From Epiperipatus broadwayi (lineage: Eukaryota > Onychophora > Udeonychophora > Euonychophora > Peripatidae), in the NCBI GenBank assembly GCA_028023455.1, contig JAQFVV010000030.1, forward strand, positions 9,760,876 to 9,824,875: DNA of 64,000 bases, read 5' to 3'. This document shows, piece after piece, positions 26,008 through 37,476 of this stretch. The translations under genes were made by a program, and so were the position numbers. How positions within the stretch are numbered: the first letter of the stretch is position 1; every line of letters starts with the position of its first letter. The notes below the pieces were generated by a model that saw only the letters and a program-made list of their open reading frames with translations, ran no database searches and was not told where the DNA came from.

Positions 26008-26560
26008 TCATACAAATGACTTCATAGGACTTTGATAACTATTAGTCTGAACATCAGTTTTATTCACTACCATTTTATGTGTTGCTATGTCTATATTATT
26101 ATGAAATTCTGTTACACATTTATCAGGGAAATCTTGCTGTAGCTTATTGTTAGTCATCCTCCATAGCCATTGACCAAGGAACATGTCATCCAATTCAACA
26201 CTAAATTCACAGTTTCTCATAATGTTGTTACTATTCATTCAGTGTTTGCCTTCTTTTTCTAAAATGTAAATGTGACACCAATTTAGACATTGTCAATTTA
26301 AAGTATGTATTCAACTTTTTTTTAAAGCTCAAGGTATACTACTACTTCTGGAGATTTTGATTCATAAAGTCTTTGTGATATTTTTAGAACATGTTTGCCA
26401 TCCAGCCACATCAACATTGCTACCTTTAAATTATCATCTTTTCCATGTACAAACACCAATTTTTTGCATCATTGGCATAAAATTCCTTAACATTATTGTG
26501 GAATGCCATTATCCAAGTTTATTTAATTCATGCCCAATATCACAATTCTTTCAATTACAA
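26008..26560 (-). pseudogene. Ty3/gypsy gag fragment
   Basis: The open part (26238-26008) encodes 'CEFSVELDDMFLGQWLW', close to the conserved gag segment (C-F-LD-M--D-) that ends the capsid domain of many Ty3/gypsy elements. Further upstream on the minus strand (26560-26240), with stops and a shift, the translation continues as capsid-like sequence ('KVAMLMWLDGKH', 'LNTYFKLTMSKL'). The start of gag and any 5' LTR could not be identified, and no complete frame remains. Confidence 0.65.
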
Positions 26561-26730
26561 ATGTGACAATGTTAGTCAACCATGGCCAGCTTTTATTAAA
26601 TACAGGTTCTACAGATTCTTCCATCACATCTGCCGTGTATCCTAGGGGTATATACATAGCCAGTTTGCATAAAAATAAGCAAGCAACACACATAAAAGAA
26701 ATGTGAGTTTATTTTAAATTTTTCAAGAGT

Positions 26731-27152
26731 ATGTAGATAATTATCAACTATTATGGTAATAAATTTTGGTCTAAAACAATATTTATTACTTTGCAGAGCC
26801 AAGATTGCGAAACTGTGTATCTTTGACAAAGCATGACTAAAATGAATATTAGCAAATATATTACCATATCCACAAATGTATAAATGTACATCAAACTAGT
26901 CACTGATTATAATAGATTTTCATATTTGCATGGGTAAATTGACTTAGCACTTGGCTATGCCATTGGATTAAATGATTAATAGTTGGTAAGAGGAATGCTA
27001 TTGGCTTTTACATTTATGGAGTTCTTAGATTTAATATTCACTTTAGTTGTGCTTTGACAATAATGCACCACATCGAAAGCCTGGCTTAACAAAGTAGTAA
27101 ATATTATTTTAGACCAAAATTTATTAACATAATAGTTGATAATTATCTACAT
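26731..27152. repeat. Inverted-repeat element, about 422 bp
   Basis: Arms of about 80 bp: 'atgtagataattatcaact' (26731) is answered by 'agttgataattatctacat' (27152 end), and 'attttggtctaaaacaata' by 'tattattttagaccaaaat'. The interior of about 260 bp is non-coding. It lies just upstream of the minus-strand gypsy remnant. Class unknown. Confidence 0.75.
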
Positions 27153-28429
27153 ATTGTCGTACAATTTATTTTATTACATATTATCTACAGTATATACTGT
27201 AACAATATATAAATATGTCGTTACGTTAATTTAAAATAAAAACTTAAAAGTTCGCAAATAAAAGTAAAAAACTAAATGCTAAAATTAAAATGTTTGTTAA
27301 ACATATATACATTCGCACAGATGCCAAACGTTAAAAATATTTTTTTTTAAAAAACAAATAAATAAGTATTTGCACGTACTTTTTTATAAAAAAAAGTACA
27401 ACATTTAAAAATAAAAACAGGTATTAATTAATTCTTGTAATCTGTAAATGGAAATGAGTGTTTATAAATTGTTTGAAAAGCAAGCTAGCCTTGGGCTCTT
27501 GTATAATTAAAATGATCTGATGAAAGATAGATAAGAAAATAAAGAGAAATTAGCTTGACCAATGGAAGCACTAAGCCTTGGCTCTGACCCTAACAAAAGC
27601 AATGAATTAGTGATGTTTTGTTGATTGAATCCGTGTGGATAATATAAAAAGGGAAATACAATTTTTTCTGACAGTTCCAGCATTTTGTGTTTGAGAGATG
27701 TGGTAGGACGCATATACCACACTCTCTATTTAAAAAAAAAATGAAAAGACTGTGATACCTTGAACCAGCTATTGCCATCTCCAGAACATTATCTTCCAAT
27801 GGAGGCATTGTGGGAATTAAAAGCAGAAACCTGGACTCTTCTACCATAAGCTATATTGACATGAACTCTAAATTTAAAAATAATTAAGAACTTTCGTTCA
27901 AGCTTATGAACTTCTATCTGACTTTTTTTAAGTTTAAAATCAAATTAATAATGTTTAATTTTATATGTTTTCCGATTGATAAAAATCATTTCCATTTTTT
28001 TTTCTTATTGTATAAATTATTTATTGTTTAAATTTTAAATGATGAAATTTAGGTTGGGTATAGACGTTGCATAGATTCGTTAGCGGTTGATTATGTTGAA
28101 GTTTTCACATTTGATTAGAATATATAGGTCAACAATGTTAATGTGGGCATCTTTCGATGAATGCCATGGGGCCTTGTGTATTCCCTTTTGCAATTGATGT
28201 TATCGATGATTTTGTATTTTGATCGATTGTGTTTAATTTGGATGTTTTTGACCGTGGAATCTGTGCAGCCGATCTATACTCAACATTTTAAAAACAAATT
28301 TATAAAAATAATCTGTGCGAACATATTTAAATGTTAAATTTAAGTCGGCGTGAATGGCTATATAGTTTTGTAAAGTTATATTAAGGGAGGGTAATCTTAG
28401 GTTATTCATTTCGTAGTTGAATTGATTCA
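27153..28429. other. Gene-less stretch
   Basis: No feature recognised. A small hairpin GTACTTTTTT..AAAAAAGTAC lies near 27378-27401. Confidence 0.4.
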
Positions 28430-28753
28430 ATGGATTGGATATATTTGTGTAATTGTAGAGGTAGTATGAGATCCGCTATGGGCAGGATTATATATATATA
28501 CACCACACACCTTCTGTTTGCCTATGGATGGGTTTGTAAGATGGCAAAGGATCGCAGTCCATTCCTATGGAGTTTTATGTTTATTGTTCTACTCGCCAAC
28601 AGATGTAACATTCCTGTTGGTGGAGAGACAATGTCTTCTCTAATTCTACTTACTGATCAGATGTACATTCCTGACAGTATAGTATTTTGTGTTGTCGTAT
28701 TTTCATGCTACTTTGAATACATAAATGTATCAGATGGATTGGTGCCGGTTTGA
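28430..28753 (+). other. Unassigned 107-codon open frame with more balanced base content
   Basis: An open frame with several hydrophobic stretches and seven Cys. I do not recognise it and see no splice, promoter or poly-A context that makes it a gene. At 28472-28489 it contains TCCGCTATGGGCAGGATT, close to the repeated boxes in the probable gypsy LTR (34001, 34072, 34160, 34231). It may therefore be non-coding sequence from the missing 5' LTR of that element. Confidence 0.25.
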
Positions 28754-29221
28754 TTGCGAAATTTGTTGCCTAAGGTTAAATCAGGGAAGAATATTTTCTT
28801 TTCAAATGCAGATCTATGTAGTCTATTCATACTCGACTCACTAAATAAATATTAAACTCATGGTTGTAACTTACTTAAATGTAAAACTAAAGATTAACAG
28901 AAAAATCTAAAATGTTGAATTTATTCCTCAAAATTTAAATGTTATTTTATATGTGCATAAATAAATATTTTTATGTGTTAATTTCTGGCAGTGGCTTTTA
29001 TTCTTTTATATTTAAGATATAAAATTTATATTTTATTATCTCTGCTACTCCACTGAGCAAGTGACTTGGGCTAATGATCTGAATATTTAAATAAAGTGGA
29101 ATCTTAACAGCACATATCTGCCTACTCTATAAATTTTTCTAGGTTCAAATGCCTAGGTGGCGCCCTGGTAGTTGCAGATACGTAGATTGCTGTCTCCACT
29201 ATTGTTTTGGATCGTTATAGT

Positions 29222-29239
29222 TGGCACCCAACATGGGGC
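29222..29239 (+). other. Probable retrotransposon primer-binding site (tRNA-Lys type)
   Basis: TGGCACCCAACATGGGGC differs at two positions, both CpG to CpA, from TGGCGCCCAACGTGGGGC, the sequence complementary to the 3' end of tRNA-Lys(1,2) used by many retroelements. It sits 2 bp after GATCGTTATA (29210-29219), which resembles the presumed LTR end GACCGTTACA (34924-34933). The gypsy pol remnant starts about 680 bp downstream on the same strand. Confidence 0.6.
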
Positions 29240-29904
29240 CTTACCTCAGAGATTGACCATGAGAAGGGAAATTGATGATAAAATCATCATCTTTTATAAA
29301 TCATGAGTGCCCTGAGAATTTTAAAAGTGAATCATGCAAATAACATTTGTTGTTTTTTCTGAAATAAGTACATTTTTGTACTAATGTAAAGTTATAGCCA
29401 GATGTTTAATAAACCACTAGTACTTTTGAAAATAAATCATGCCCGTAATATTTTTTCTGAAATTAGTATAAATATATTTGTTGTATTGACGTGGAGTTGC
29501 AGTTTGAAGTTTTGTTTAAAAAGTGCTGCCAGTAAGAAAAATTGCGCATATGTAGAGATAAATTCGAGGAATAAAAACTAATAAATAAAACATAATAATA
29601 AATCTAAATCATATTTTTTTTTAAAAAAAGTCTTGTTAAATTAAAATCTAATCATTCAACTTGCCTAAGTAATAGTTAAAGGTAGGAGAAATGAAACTTG
29701 GAAGGGAGGGGGCAGAAATTTAACTGGTAATAGGGAATCAACAGTCAACATTTTTTTAATCATTATATTTGTGTGTAATTACTGTTTTGTCTTTTAAAAA
29801 AAAAAGTTTTGTCCTTTTGAAATTTTCATATATAACCAATTTGTGTAACAAAATTACTAACACTAAGTAAAGTCTTTTTTTTAATACACTGCATTCAGAT
29901 ATGG

Positions 29905-30530
29905 GAGATACTCATACCAATTTAACCGAATGCCTTTTGGGTTAATTAACAGTGGAGCAGGACTGCTACGGTGTTTAGATCAAGTACTAAGACCTGAAGT
30001 CAAGAAAAGTATAATTACTTATGTTGATGATGTTGTGGTGGCATCATCATCTATGGAAGAACATTTTCAGCAACTGCAGACATTTTTCAAAGAATGCCAC
30101 GATAAGGGCATAAAGATAAACTTAAAAAAAAAGCACACTGGTATCCAATGAAATCGAATTCCTTGGCCATTTGATAGGAGAATCTGAAATCAAACCACAT
30201 CCAGACAAAATCAAGGCCATCACTGAGTTTCCTAGACCCTGAACAAAGAAAAATGTACGTTCTTTTTTGGGTCTATGCAATTTCTACAATAGATTCTGTG
30301 AGAAATTTGCGGATCAAATAGAAAAAGGACATACGTTGGAGTTGGATGCAAAAACAAGAGGAAGCATTTGAAAGAGTAAAGAGAAATTTTGTAAAACAAG
30401 TTGTGTTGGAATATCCGGACTTTTATAGACCATTTTTACTCCAAACCGATAGTAGTGGATATGGATTGGGGGTCACTCTTTCTCAGATCCAGCATGATGG
30501 ACAACTGGGAGTACTATATTTCATAAGATG
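29905..30530 (+). pseudogene. Ty3/gypsy reverse transcriptase, C-terminal half, into RNase H
   Basis: Translation begins at the conserved 'YQFNRMPFGLINSGA' block and includes YVDD (near 30020), the catalytic Asp-Asp box, then 'KGIKINLKK'. A frameshift near 30130 and a stop near 30240 follow. In the shifted frame 'EFLGHLIGE' and 'KNVRSFLGLCNFYNRF' match the RT thumb/connection. From 30346 comes 'ERVKRNFVKQVVLEYPDF' and 'QTDSSGYGLGVTLSQ', the start of RNase H with its first catalytic Asp. Everything upstream (gag, protease, RT fingers) is missing. Confidence 0.88.
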
Positions 30531-30539
30531 ACTGCTGAA

Positions 30540-31416
30540 AGGACCGGAGATAAACTACACTGTTACAGAAAAAGAGGCCCTGGCCATTGTATGGGCATTT
30601 CAGAAGTTTTGTCCCATCCTGTTGGGTTCTGAGGTAGTGGTGATTACAGACCACAAAAGTTTGGAATTCCTCAACCATAGCTATCTTAATAATAGCCGTT
30701 TGGTATGTTGGAGCCTGTTCCTCCAAGAATTTAACTACTCAGTTAGGTACTGTAAGGGGGCTGAGAATATAGTAGCTGACGTACTCAGCCGCCATCCAGT
30801 CCCAATCCAACAGCAACATGGAAATCTAGATAACATATATATAGCTAATATTGTATCCTGCAGTGGTGAAAGCATCGAGAAACATCTATCTCAACTGACT
30901 GAAAAACAACATGAAGACAAAAAGCTATGTCAAATTATGACTCAATGCCAGAAATCACCAGGAAAAACAAATACACAGAGATATAAAATTGACAAAGGCA
31001 TGTTATATTATCGAATTCAAGAAGGGAGCGAGGATTGGAGAGTGATGGTACCACCCCAAATGAGGAACTCTCTCATCACAGACATCCACAAATTGTATGG
31101 ACATTACGGTACTTACAAAACAAAGTACTGCCTTCAATGGTGGTTTTACTGGCCAGGGATGCACAGAGATATAATTGTCACATTAAACAAATGTGAAGTA
31201 TGTCAACGGGCAAAGCCACAGAATAAATCATACACTAGTCACATGAAATCAATCATCCCAAAGAACCCTAATGAAATCATGGCCATTGACTTTTATGGTC
31301 CTCTGCCCTTTTTTAATGGAAAGAAATACTTATTGGCGGTATATGACCTATTTTCAAAGTGGGTTGCAGCATATCCTTTGTCCAGGACCATGACAAAAGA
31401 AACTATTAGGTATTAG
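30540..31416 (+). pseudogene. Ty3/gypsy RNase H end and integrase N-terminus
   Basis: RNase H continues with 'TEKEALAIVWAFQKF' (catalytic Glu), 'VITDHKSLEFL' (Asp) and 'NIVADVLSRHP' (last Asp). After a linker comes the integrase zinc-binding domain: H-x4-H in 'HKLYGHYG' and C-x2-C in 'CEVCQRAK', with the typical 'YWPGMHRDI'. The core opens with 'IMAIDFYGPLP' (first Asp of the D,D,E triad) and 'YDLFSKWVAAYPL'. The frame ends in TAG at about 31414. The 264-codon frame 30622-31416 is the longest intact piece of coding sequence in the window. Confidence 0.9.
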
Positions 31417-32066
31417 ATTCTCTGCATTTCCTGCAGGTCGGAAAGCCAAAATCAATTTTATCTGTTCATGGAACCCCATTTGTATCAGAGGAATGGAATA
31501 AATGGATGGCAAGGCGAGAAATTAAACACATCCTTACATCCATCAGGAACCCTCAAAGCAATCCATGCGAACGGGTTATGAAGGAGTTGGGAAGACTGTT
31601 CCGCACATACCTGCCCACAAATCATAGGGGATAAGTCAAACAATTGCCACTGATACTCAATTTTATTAATTGGTCAGCAAATGAATCTACAGGACTCCCA
31701 CCAATACAGCTGCATTTTGGAAAACCTGTTCCAAAACTATTCGACACTGAATTCTCAGGGAACATAGAAAAACCAATTGACATGGAGAAGGACAAGGGAA
31801 GAGCATGGACCCAGATGTGGAAAATGAGCCACCGAAGACAAAAAACAAAATGCCCATCACAGCATCAGTTTAAGGTCGGGGATAAAGTGATGGTTTATAC
31901 ACCCCATGTCAGCGTCCCAGAAAAATCTCAATTTAAAAAATTTTTCAACTTATACGAAAGTCCATTTGAAATTGTAGAATGCTGTGGTGACAGTGCATTC
32001 TGGGTAAAGACTGAGCAGGGAATCAAGGGCTCATATAATGCCCACGCACTGAAACCTGTTGGGTAG
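31410..32066 (+). pseudogene. Ty3/gypsy integrase C-terminal part
   Basis: After a frameshift near 31411 the integrase core continues. The second catalytic box reads SVHGTPF where SDHGTQF-like sequence is usual, so the Asp is a Val here; the Glu box 'NPCERVMKE' is present. A stop (TAA, about 31632) interrupts it, and the rest continues open to 32066, including 'STGLPPIQLHFGKP' and the C-terminal 'KFFNLYESPFEIV' and 'YNAHALKPVG', typical of gypsy integrase ends. The enzyme could not be active. Confidence 0.88.
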
Positions 32067-32100
32067 ACAATCATTGGACATTACGATTAATAGATTTGTA

Positions 32101-32370
32101 TGTATATATTCTTTAAGATTTTGATTTTCGTTTTCTAATGACACAACTGTATATATATAGTTAAGTATAAACTAATATTTTTTTTTGTTACATATATAAT
32201 AAACTAGTGTATTCATTAGTATTGGATGTAAATTAGTATATCCCTTAAGATTTTTATTTTCATTATTAATAACACAATCGTATATAGTCAAACTAATATT
32301 TCTTTTTAAATTGTAATGAACCAGTATATTCATCAATAATATTAAATATAAGTGAAAGTAATTTAATATA
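32101..32370. repeat. Diverged tandem duplication, period 132 bp
   Basis: The segment with 'ctttaagattttgattttc' (32111) recurs as 'cccttaagatttttatttt' (32242), followed in both by 'aacacaa.tgtatata' and 'aactaatatttc/tttttt'. It lies between the integrase stop and the purine tract. Confidence 0.65.
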
Positions 32371-32405
32371 GACTTTAAATGGGAAACCCATTTAGAAGTC
32401 TCATT

Positions 32406-32417
32406 AAGGGAGGGGGG
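32406..32417 (+). promoter_or_regulatory. Polypurine tract preceding the 3' LTR
   Basis: AAGGGAGGGGGG, the plus-strand primer signature of LTR retroelements, lies 3 bp before the TGTGACAGTC start of the presumed LTR and 340 bp after the integrase stop. Confidence 0.7.
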
Positions 32418-33204
32418 TATTGTGACAGTCAGTTTTAAATGACTGCCACAAAGTTGACTGCAAGCATTATTTGCAGTCCAAACAAATGTACGTATTATAA
32501 TAAAAGGAGTGGACTGTGCAGGTATATTTCTCTGTTGCTTACACACACACTATATTTAAAATAAATAGAATGAATGGTGATAATACGCCTATAAATAAAC
32601 AAATGCGGACACCACATATAAATATGTATTTTGCTGTTAATAAATGCTATATGTTTTTTATTTATGATATGAATAAATATGGCAGAGGGTTAAAGAAATT
32701 CTTATGGGAAACTGAAATGTATTTGCAAATAACCCAACAGTAAACATATTTTATTTTGATTTGATTTTAGATTCTCAAATGTTGTATTTTTTTTTTTGTT
32801 GCTTGTTGGATATTTTTTTTGGAAAACTCAAAAACAATTTTTATGTGACAACAAGTATACAGTGTTATAATTTTTTTCTTTTACAACTTAATGTTCATGA
32901 CCGCAGGCAAGCCGATGACCTCTTTCTTTTATCGTATAATGTTTTTTGGAAAACAACTGTAGAAATTGTATCAGTGGTTATTTGGCTTGACACCTATTCA
33001 AAATTATTTAATTAGATAAATGTAATTTTACTTTATTGTTTAAAGAAATCAAGGGATTGGAATTTAAATGGTTTGTGAAATTCTGAAATTAATTAAAAGA
33101 TAGCTAAAATTAAATCCATTGTTTGGAATTGTTTAATTAAAAACAGAAATGTAAAAACAATAACTTGTGGAGGGGATGAGAGAATACACCCTGTAATGGG
33201 GGGA

Positions 33205-33213
33205 TATATAAAG
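33205..33213 (+). promoter_or_regulatory. Candidate LTR TATA box
   Basis: TATATAAAG preceded by a G-rich stretch. It is about 780 bp into the presumed LTR, a plausible U3/R position. Not otherwise supported. Confidence 0.4.
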
Positions 33214-33988
33214 GCTGGTCAGTTGAAATTTAATTAGTTAGAGGGGTTACATTGGTTGATACTCACATGGGCACTCTTACCCATTAGCAGTATAGTTTCC
33301 GGAGTGTACAGACAAAAGGAAAAGAAAAAGAATTAGGAGTGTAAAAACTATTTATTCGGAATGCTGAACATATTTTAAAAGGTACAGACCAAGAAATATG
33401 ATATTCATTGACTGAAAAAAGAAAAATACAATTGAAATTTAAGCTAATGTTGTACATTGCTAAGGAAATGGAATCAGGATTTATTCATGATTCTGCAATG
33501 GATATGGAGTAGAAACCAAGTTCGGTACATTCGCACAGCTCGGAGTCCTACCTAGCCATCCAGTGATGTGACTTTCCATTTCTGAAAGTGTAGCTGCTAT
33601 GGACAATTTTCCAACCTCCATATAGGCCTTGTGAAGTAATCATCTGCACAGCAGATATATATCACCCTCAAAATCATAGCCCGAAGAAGAATGAAGACTT
33701 CGGGAAGTATTATTTATGTTTTTTATATTTTGTTTTTTTTATGTCTTATTATGAGTAATTCGTCATTTGACTGAAATTGCTATTATTAAATGAGCCAATA
33801 AATTGCGTAATTCAGTCATAAATATTTTGTTTGTAATTTTAAAGTAAAGCTTCACGTAATTCATTGGAGTATCTAAATAAATTATAAAAAAATCAATAAA
33901 GTAAATATGAAATATTTCAAAATAGTTAAATAGAAATAATTGGGTGGTTTGGTCATTGGATGTATGTGTTTCACTTTGAAATAATAGA

Positions 33989-34275
33989 AAATTTATTCCA
34001 TCCGCTAAGTGCAGGATTGTTGTTATAAGGAATAAAAGTATGTATGACAGTGTTCCAAATAATTATTATTGTCCGCTACGGGCAGGACTCATATTATGGA
34101 ACTTTTAAGATTAAAATTGTAGTTTAGCACGAGTTTGTTTCCCGAGTAAATTTATTCCATCTGCTAAGTGCAGGATTGTTTTCATAAGGAATAAAAGTGT
34201 GTACGAAACTGTTCCAAATAATTATTATTGTCCGCCATGTGCAGGACTCAGATATTGGAACGCTTAAGATTCTAC
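33989..34275 (+). repeat. Two 159-bp tandem units with four TCCGCTA-type boxes
   Basis: Units start at 33989 and 34148, both 'aaatttattccat'. Each contains two boxes of the form TCYGCYANGNGCAGGAYT, at 34001, 34072, 34160 and 34231, with spacings 71, 88 and 71. The same box occurs once at 28472-28489. Confidence 0.8.
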
Positions 34276-34933
34276 TATCATTAACTTGTGGCTAACTCAT
34301 TTTTTTAGTATTATGAAACACATACATACCATGGCCAATACACATTGTTTTATAAGAAATTTTGTTTTGAGTTTAAAGTGTAAGCAGTGGAGAATTTCAG
34401 ACCATTCCTTTTCCATTCATGAAACTTTAAAATTTATTATACGCTTGAATTTTAATTACTATCGTTTATATGTGTGTTTATTATTTTGTAAATATTTATA
34501 TAATCATAGAGGGCTTAATAAATTTAATATCTAATTTTAAAGTATGGAGTTATGCTGTGTATTTGATAATGATATTATTGTTTGACCTTTGCTGTTAATG
34601 AAGCAACAAACCACCATCCCGAGATCATGAGTTGATTGAGCTAGTCAGGGATTAAACTTACCGGGATCGAGGATCATTCGCTAGGCATTCACTTTCTATT
34701 GATTTTTTAAAAGAGATTATAGCTCTTTACTTATTACATGATCATATCCCTTAGGCGGGGGAGCAATCTCTTTCTTAAGGTGGCACGTAAAGGTTGCAGT
34801 AAACAAACCTTTCAAAGGTATGATTATAGTAATATATATTTTGGATGCCTTTGAATATTTCTTAATTGCTGCTCGCTCTCAGAAAATGCATGTCATGCTC
34901 AATGCGGTATAGAGAGAGGCAGCGACCGTTACA

Positions 34934-35218
34934 ATACATATATTATAATTTATTCTTACACACACACAAAAATATATATGAGAATGCAAACTAAACATTA
35001 ATCTTTAAAGAGATAATATCTAATGTACAACATCTTTGGCAATGTATATATTTCATATGTATATACATTATTTGAAATAATTACAAATCTGCATCTGATT
35101 AATCAAGCTTTTGCACACAACAGTCATTCCACTGTTACTTTTTTGTGTGTATTTTATCACTTATTACTTAGAGATCTGAAACTTGTATACTTAACAGAAG
35201 ATTGATGTAGAGACTTTA
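34934..35218. other. Gene-less stretch
   Basis: Nothing recognised between the LTR end and the RTE fragment. Confidence 0.45.
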
Positions 35219-35560
35219 GATTACTCAATGAAGTATGAGAAGATGTAACATGAAAAGACTGAAAACAAAATATGGCTGGAAGAACAAGTGGATATCACTA
35301 ACATCATTGAAAGAAAAAAAAATGAAATGGAACTGGGCTATACATATTGCCAAAAATGATAATAGCTGAACAGTTGAGGTTTTATATTGAATTCTAAGAG
35401 ATTAGAAAGAGAACACACATGAGATGGGTGGATGAAATAAGGAAGTTTTCTGTTGTAAATTGAAGGAGAGAAGTTATGAATCAAACAAACTGGATTAAAC
35501 TTTGAGAGAGAGTTTTATTCTGCAGTTGAATGATAATATTTAAAAATGTTGATGATGAAT
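35219..35560 (+). pseudogene. RTE-like LINE, 3' fragment
   Basis: A strongly decayed 3' end of the RTE family seen at 38.7-53.5 kb. Recognisable pieces are 'actcaatgaagtatgagaa', 'gagatgggtggatgaaata' (the family's VRWMDEI segment) and the end 'ttctgcagttgaatgataa' before 'gttgatgatga'. It is 5'-truncated, as is usual for LINE copies. Confidence 0.75.
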
Positions 35561-35835
35561 TTTAATTTGGCATTACAAATACTATGATTTTTATATACAT
35601 ATTGTAATGGTTAACATTTTTTAAGGAATGAAGATGAATGCATCTAACTGTGTTGGACTTAGAGTCTTCATATAGGATATCATGAATGATGTGATAAAAA
35701 TTAAATCAATGATTGCATCTATTTGAAATAAGATAATTTAATATCTAAATATTAACTATAGATACAATTTAAACCAGTTCATCCAATCTTCACCTTTTTT
35801 GACTACTTCATTATGCTCAGTATTCGAACTCAGGG

Positions 35836-36023
35836 TGGATTTTTCAATTTACTCTCCTCAGGGGTTTCATTAATACCCTGTAGTAATAATATTATTTAAT
35901 ATAATTTCAATCAGTGATGTCAAATTAAATGGATTTTGCAATTAACTCTCCTCAGAGGTTCCATTAATACTCTGTCATAATAATATTATTTAATATAATT
36001 TCAATCAGTGATGTCAAATTAAA
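35836..36023. repeat. 94-bp tandem duplication
   Basis: Two adjacent copies (35836-35929, 35930-36023) share 'actctcctcag.ggttxcatt' and an identical 'ttatttaatataatttcaat' block. They are about 90% identical by eye, so the duplication is fairly recent. Confidence 0.85.
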
Positions 36024-37476
36024 ATGATATATATACATATGAGTATTTAATCTTATTTTATTATGAAAATAAAATAAATAATTTAAATAATTCAGACACT
36101 TTCTTAAAATAAAAAAAAATTTAACAATATTTATTAAATGACAATTTAAATTTATCTATCAACATTTATAATTATGAGTGCTTTTCATACATCTCTACTA
36201 TATTAATATATAAGTTGAAAATGATACCTTCCCATGTCCCCATAGTAGATATGTATTATAACACAAACAGTATTTAAAAGTTATAAAATAAATGAAATTT
36301 TATAATTTCAAAAATTATAATAATACTAACTAGCTAAATTTAATTTAAACAATATAAGTATAAATGAAGATTTTTTGTATTATTGAATCCTTTTGAGGGA
36401 ATTTCATTTTTTTAGACCGCCCCCTTCTATGTGTGGTCTCTATCATTGAAAGAACAGACCATTCATTCAAGGATATTAATCATTCATACAAAGAATAAAT
36501 AAACAAATATTACTAAATTAATTAAGTTATTAATAAATAAAAATTCTGTCTGGTCAAGTGGATGAATTTAATATGAAGAACAATGAAATCTTATCTTCAT
36601 ATTAAATCTACTTATTTACCTTGGTAAATTCACTTTACAAGGAAGACCAAAATTTTATTAAATAAAAAAAATTAACTTAATGATCTTTCCTATTTCTTTT
36701 CATCTAAGAACTTTCTAAATTGAATTATCCACCATAAGTAGATTTTGGAAGCAAAAGAAATAAAATTAGATATTTATGTATGATGATACACAAAGATGAT
36801 ATGATGTATTAAAAGTTTATAATATTGTCCTATTTATTTTCATAATTTGTGAAGTAATATTCATTAAGAATAAAGTTCTTTATTCTCTAGTCATCAATCA
36901 TTGGTGAGGCAGTCAGCATATTCCATTGTTCCTAAACATTCCTCTCGCATGATGTTGACATCTTCCACAGATTATTTCCATATAAATTGAAATTGCATTT
37001 TGAATTATATAGATGAAATATATATATACTTTAAGCATTTCAATAGGAATAACTAATTACATTACTTTAGGTTAAGATAAAAGCATTGGATCCTATGGCA
37101 AATTGTCTTTACTCGCGATACATTTTAAATAACTTGAAATTTTCTTAAAATAATTTATTTGAATGATCTTGCTAAGAATTTCTCTAATTACTCTAGTAAA
37201 GATAATCTCATTTTTGAAATGATTGTTATTAAAATTAAAGAGTAATTTATTTACTCTTTCCTCACATCAGCCACTAAAAAAATCATCCAAGAGTTCAGGC
37301 ATTCAAAAAGCATATAAATCAGCCAACTCTGCACTAAAAATATCTAGCTATCAAAAAAAGGATTATCTCTAAACAAACTTAGACCTGATCTGGGAAATCT
37401 ATTAGATGAGTTTAAAGTCAAATGCCAATGACACTTGTCTCTACCACTCTTAAACCATGATAAAATATTGTGGTGA
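36024..37476. other. Gene-less AT-rich stretch
   Basis: No gene, RNA or clear element recognised. Confidence 0.4.

Larger units (their letters stand above)
32421..34933 (+). mobile_element. Probable 3' LTR of the gypsy element, about 2.5 kb
   Basis: Starts TGTGACAGTC just after the polypurine tract and ends GACCGTTACA. The ends are imperfect 10-bp inverted repeats (8 of 10) in the TG..CA form of LTRs. Inside are a TATATAAAG box (33205), a stable hairpin CCCGAAG/CTTCGGG (33680-33704), and two 159-bp repeat units (33989-34275). I could not align a matching 5' LTR by eye upstream of 29219 apart from the last ten bases and one shared box at 28472, so the boundaries rest on terminal motifs only. 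Open frames inside it show no known domain. Confidence 0.5.

Noticed and set aside
27513-27540. CTGATGA..GAAA at 27515-27540 as a further hammerhead
   Set aside because: No stem I or stem II can be formed; spacing match only.
28430-28753. Membrane protein gene
   Set aside because: Hydrophobic composition alone is not evidence; it contains a box shared with the gypsy LTR and lacks transcription or splice signals that I can see.
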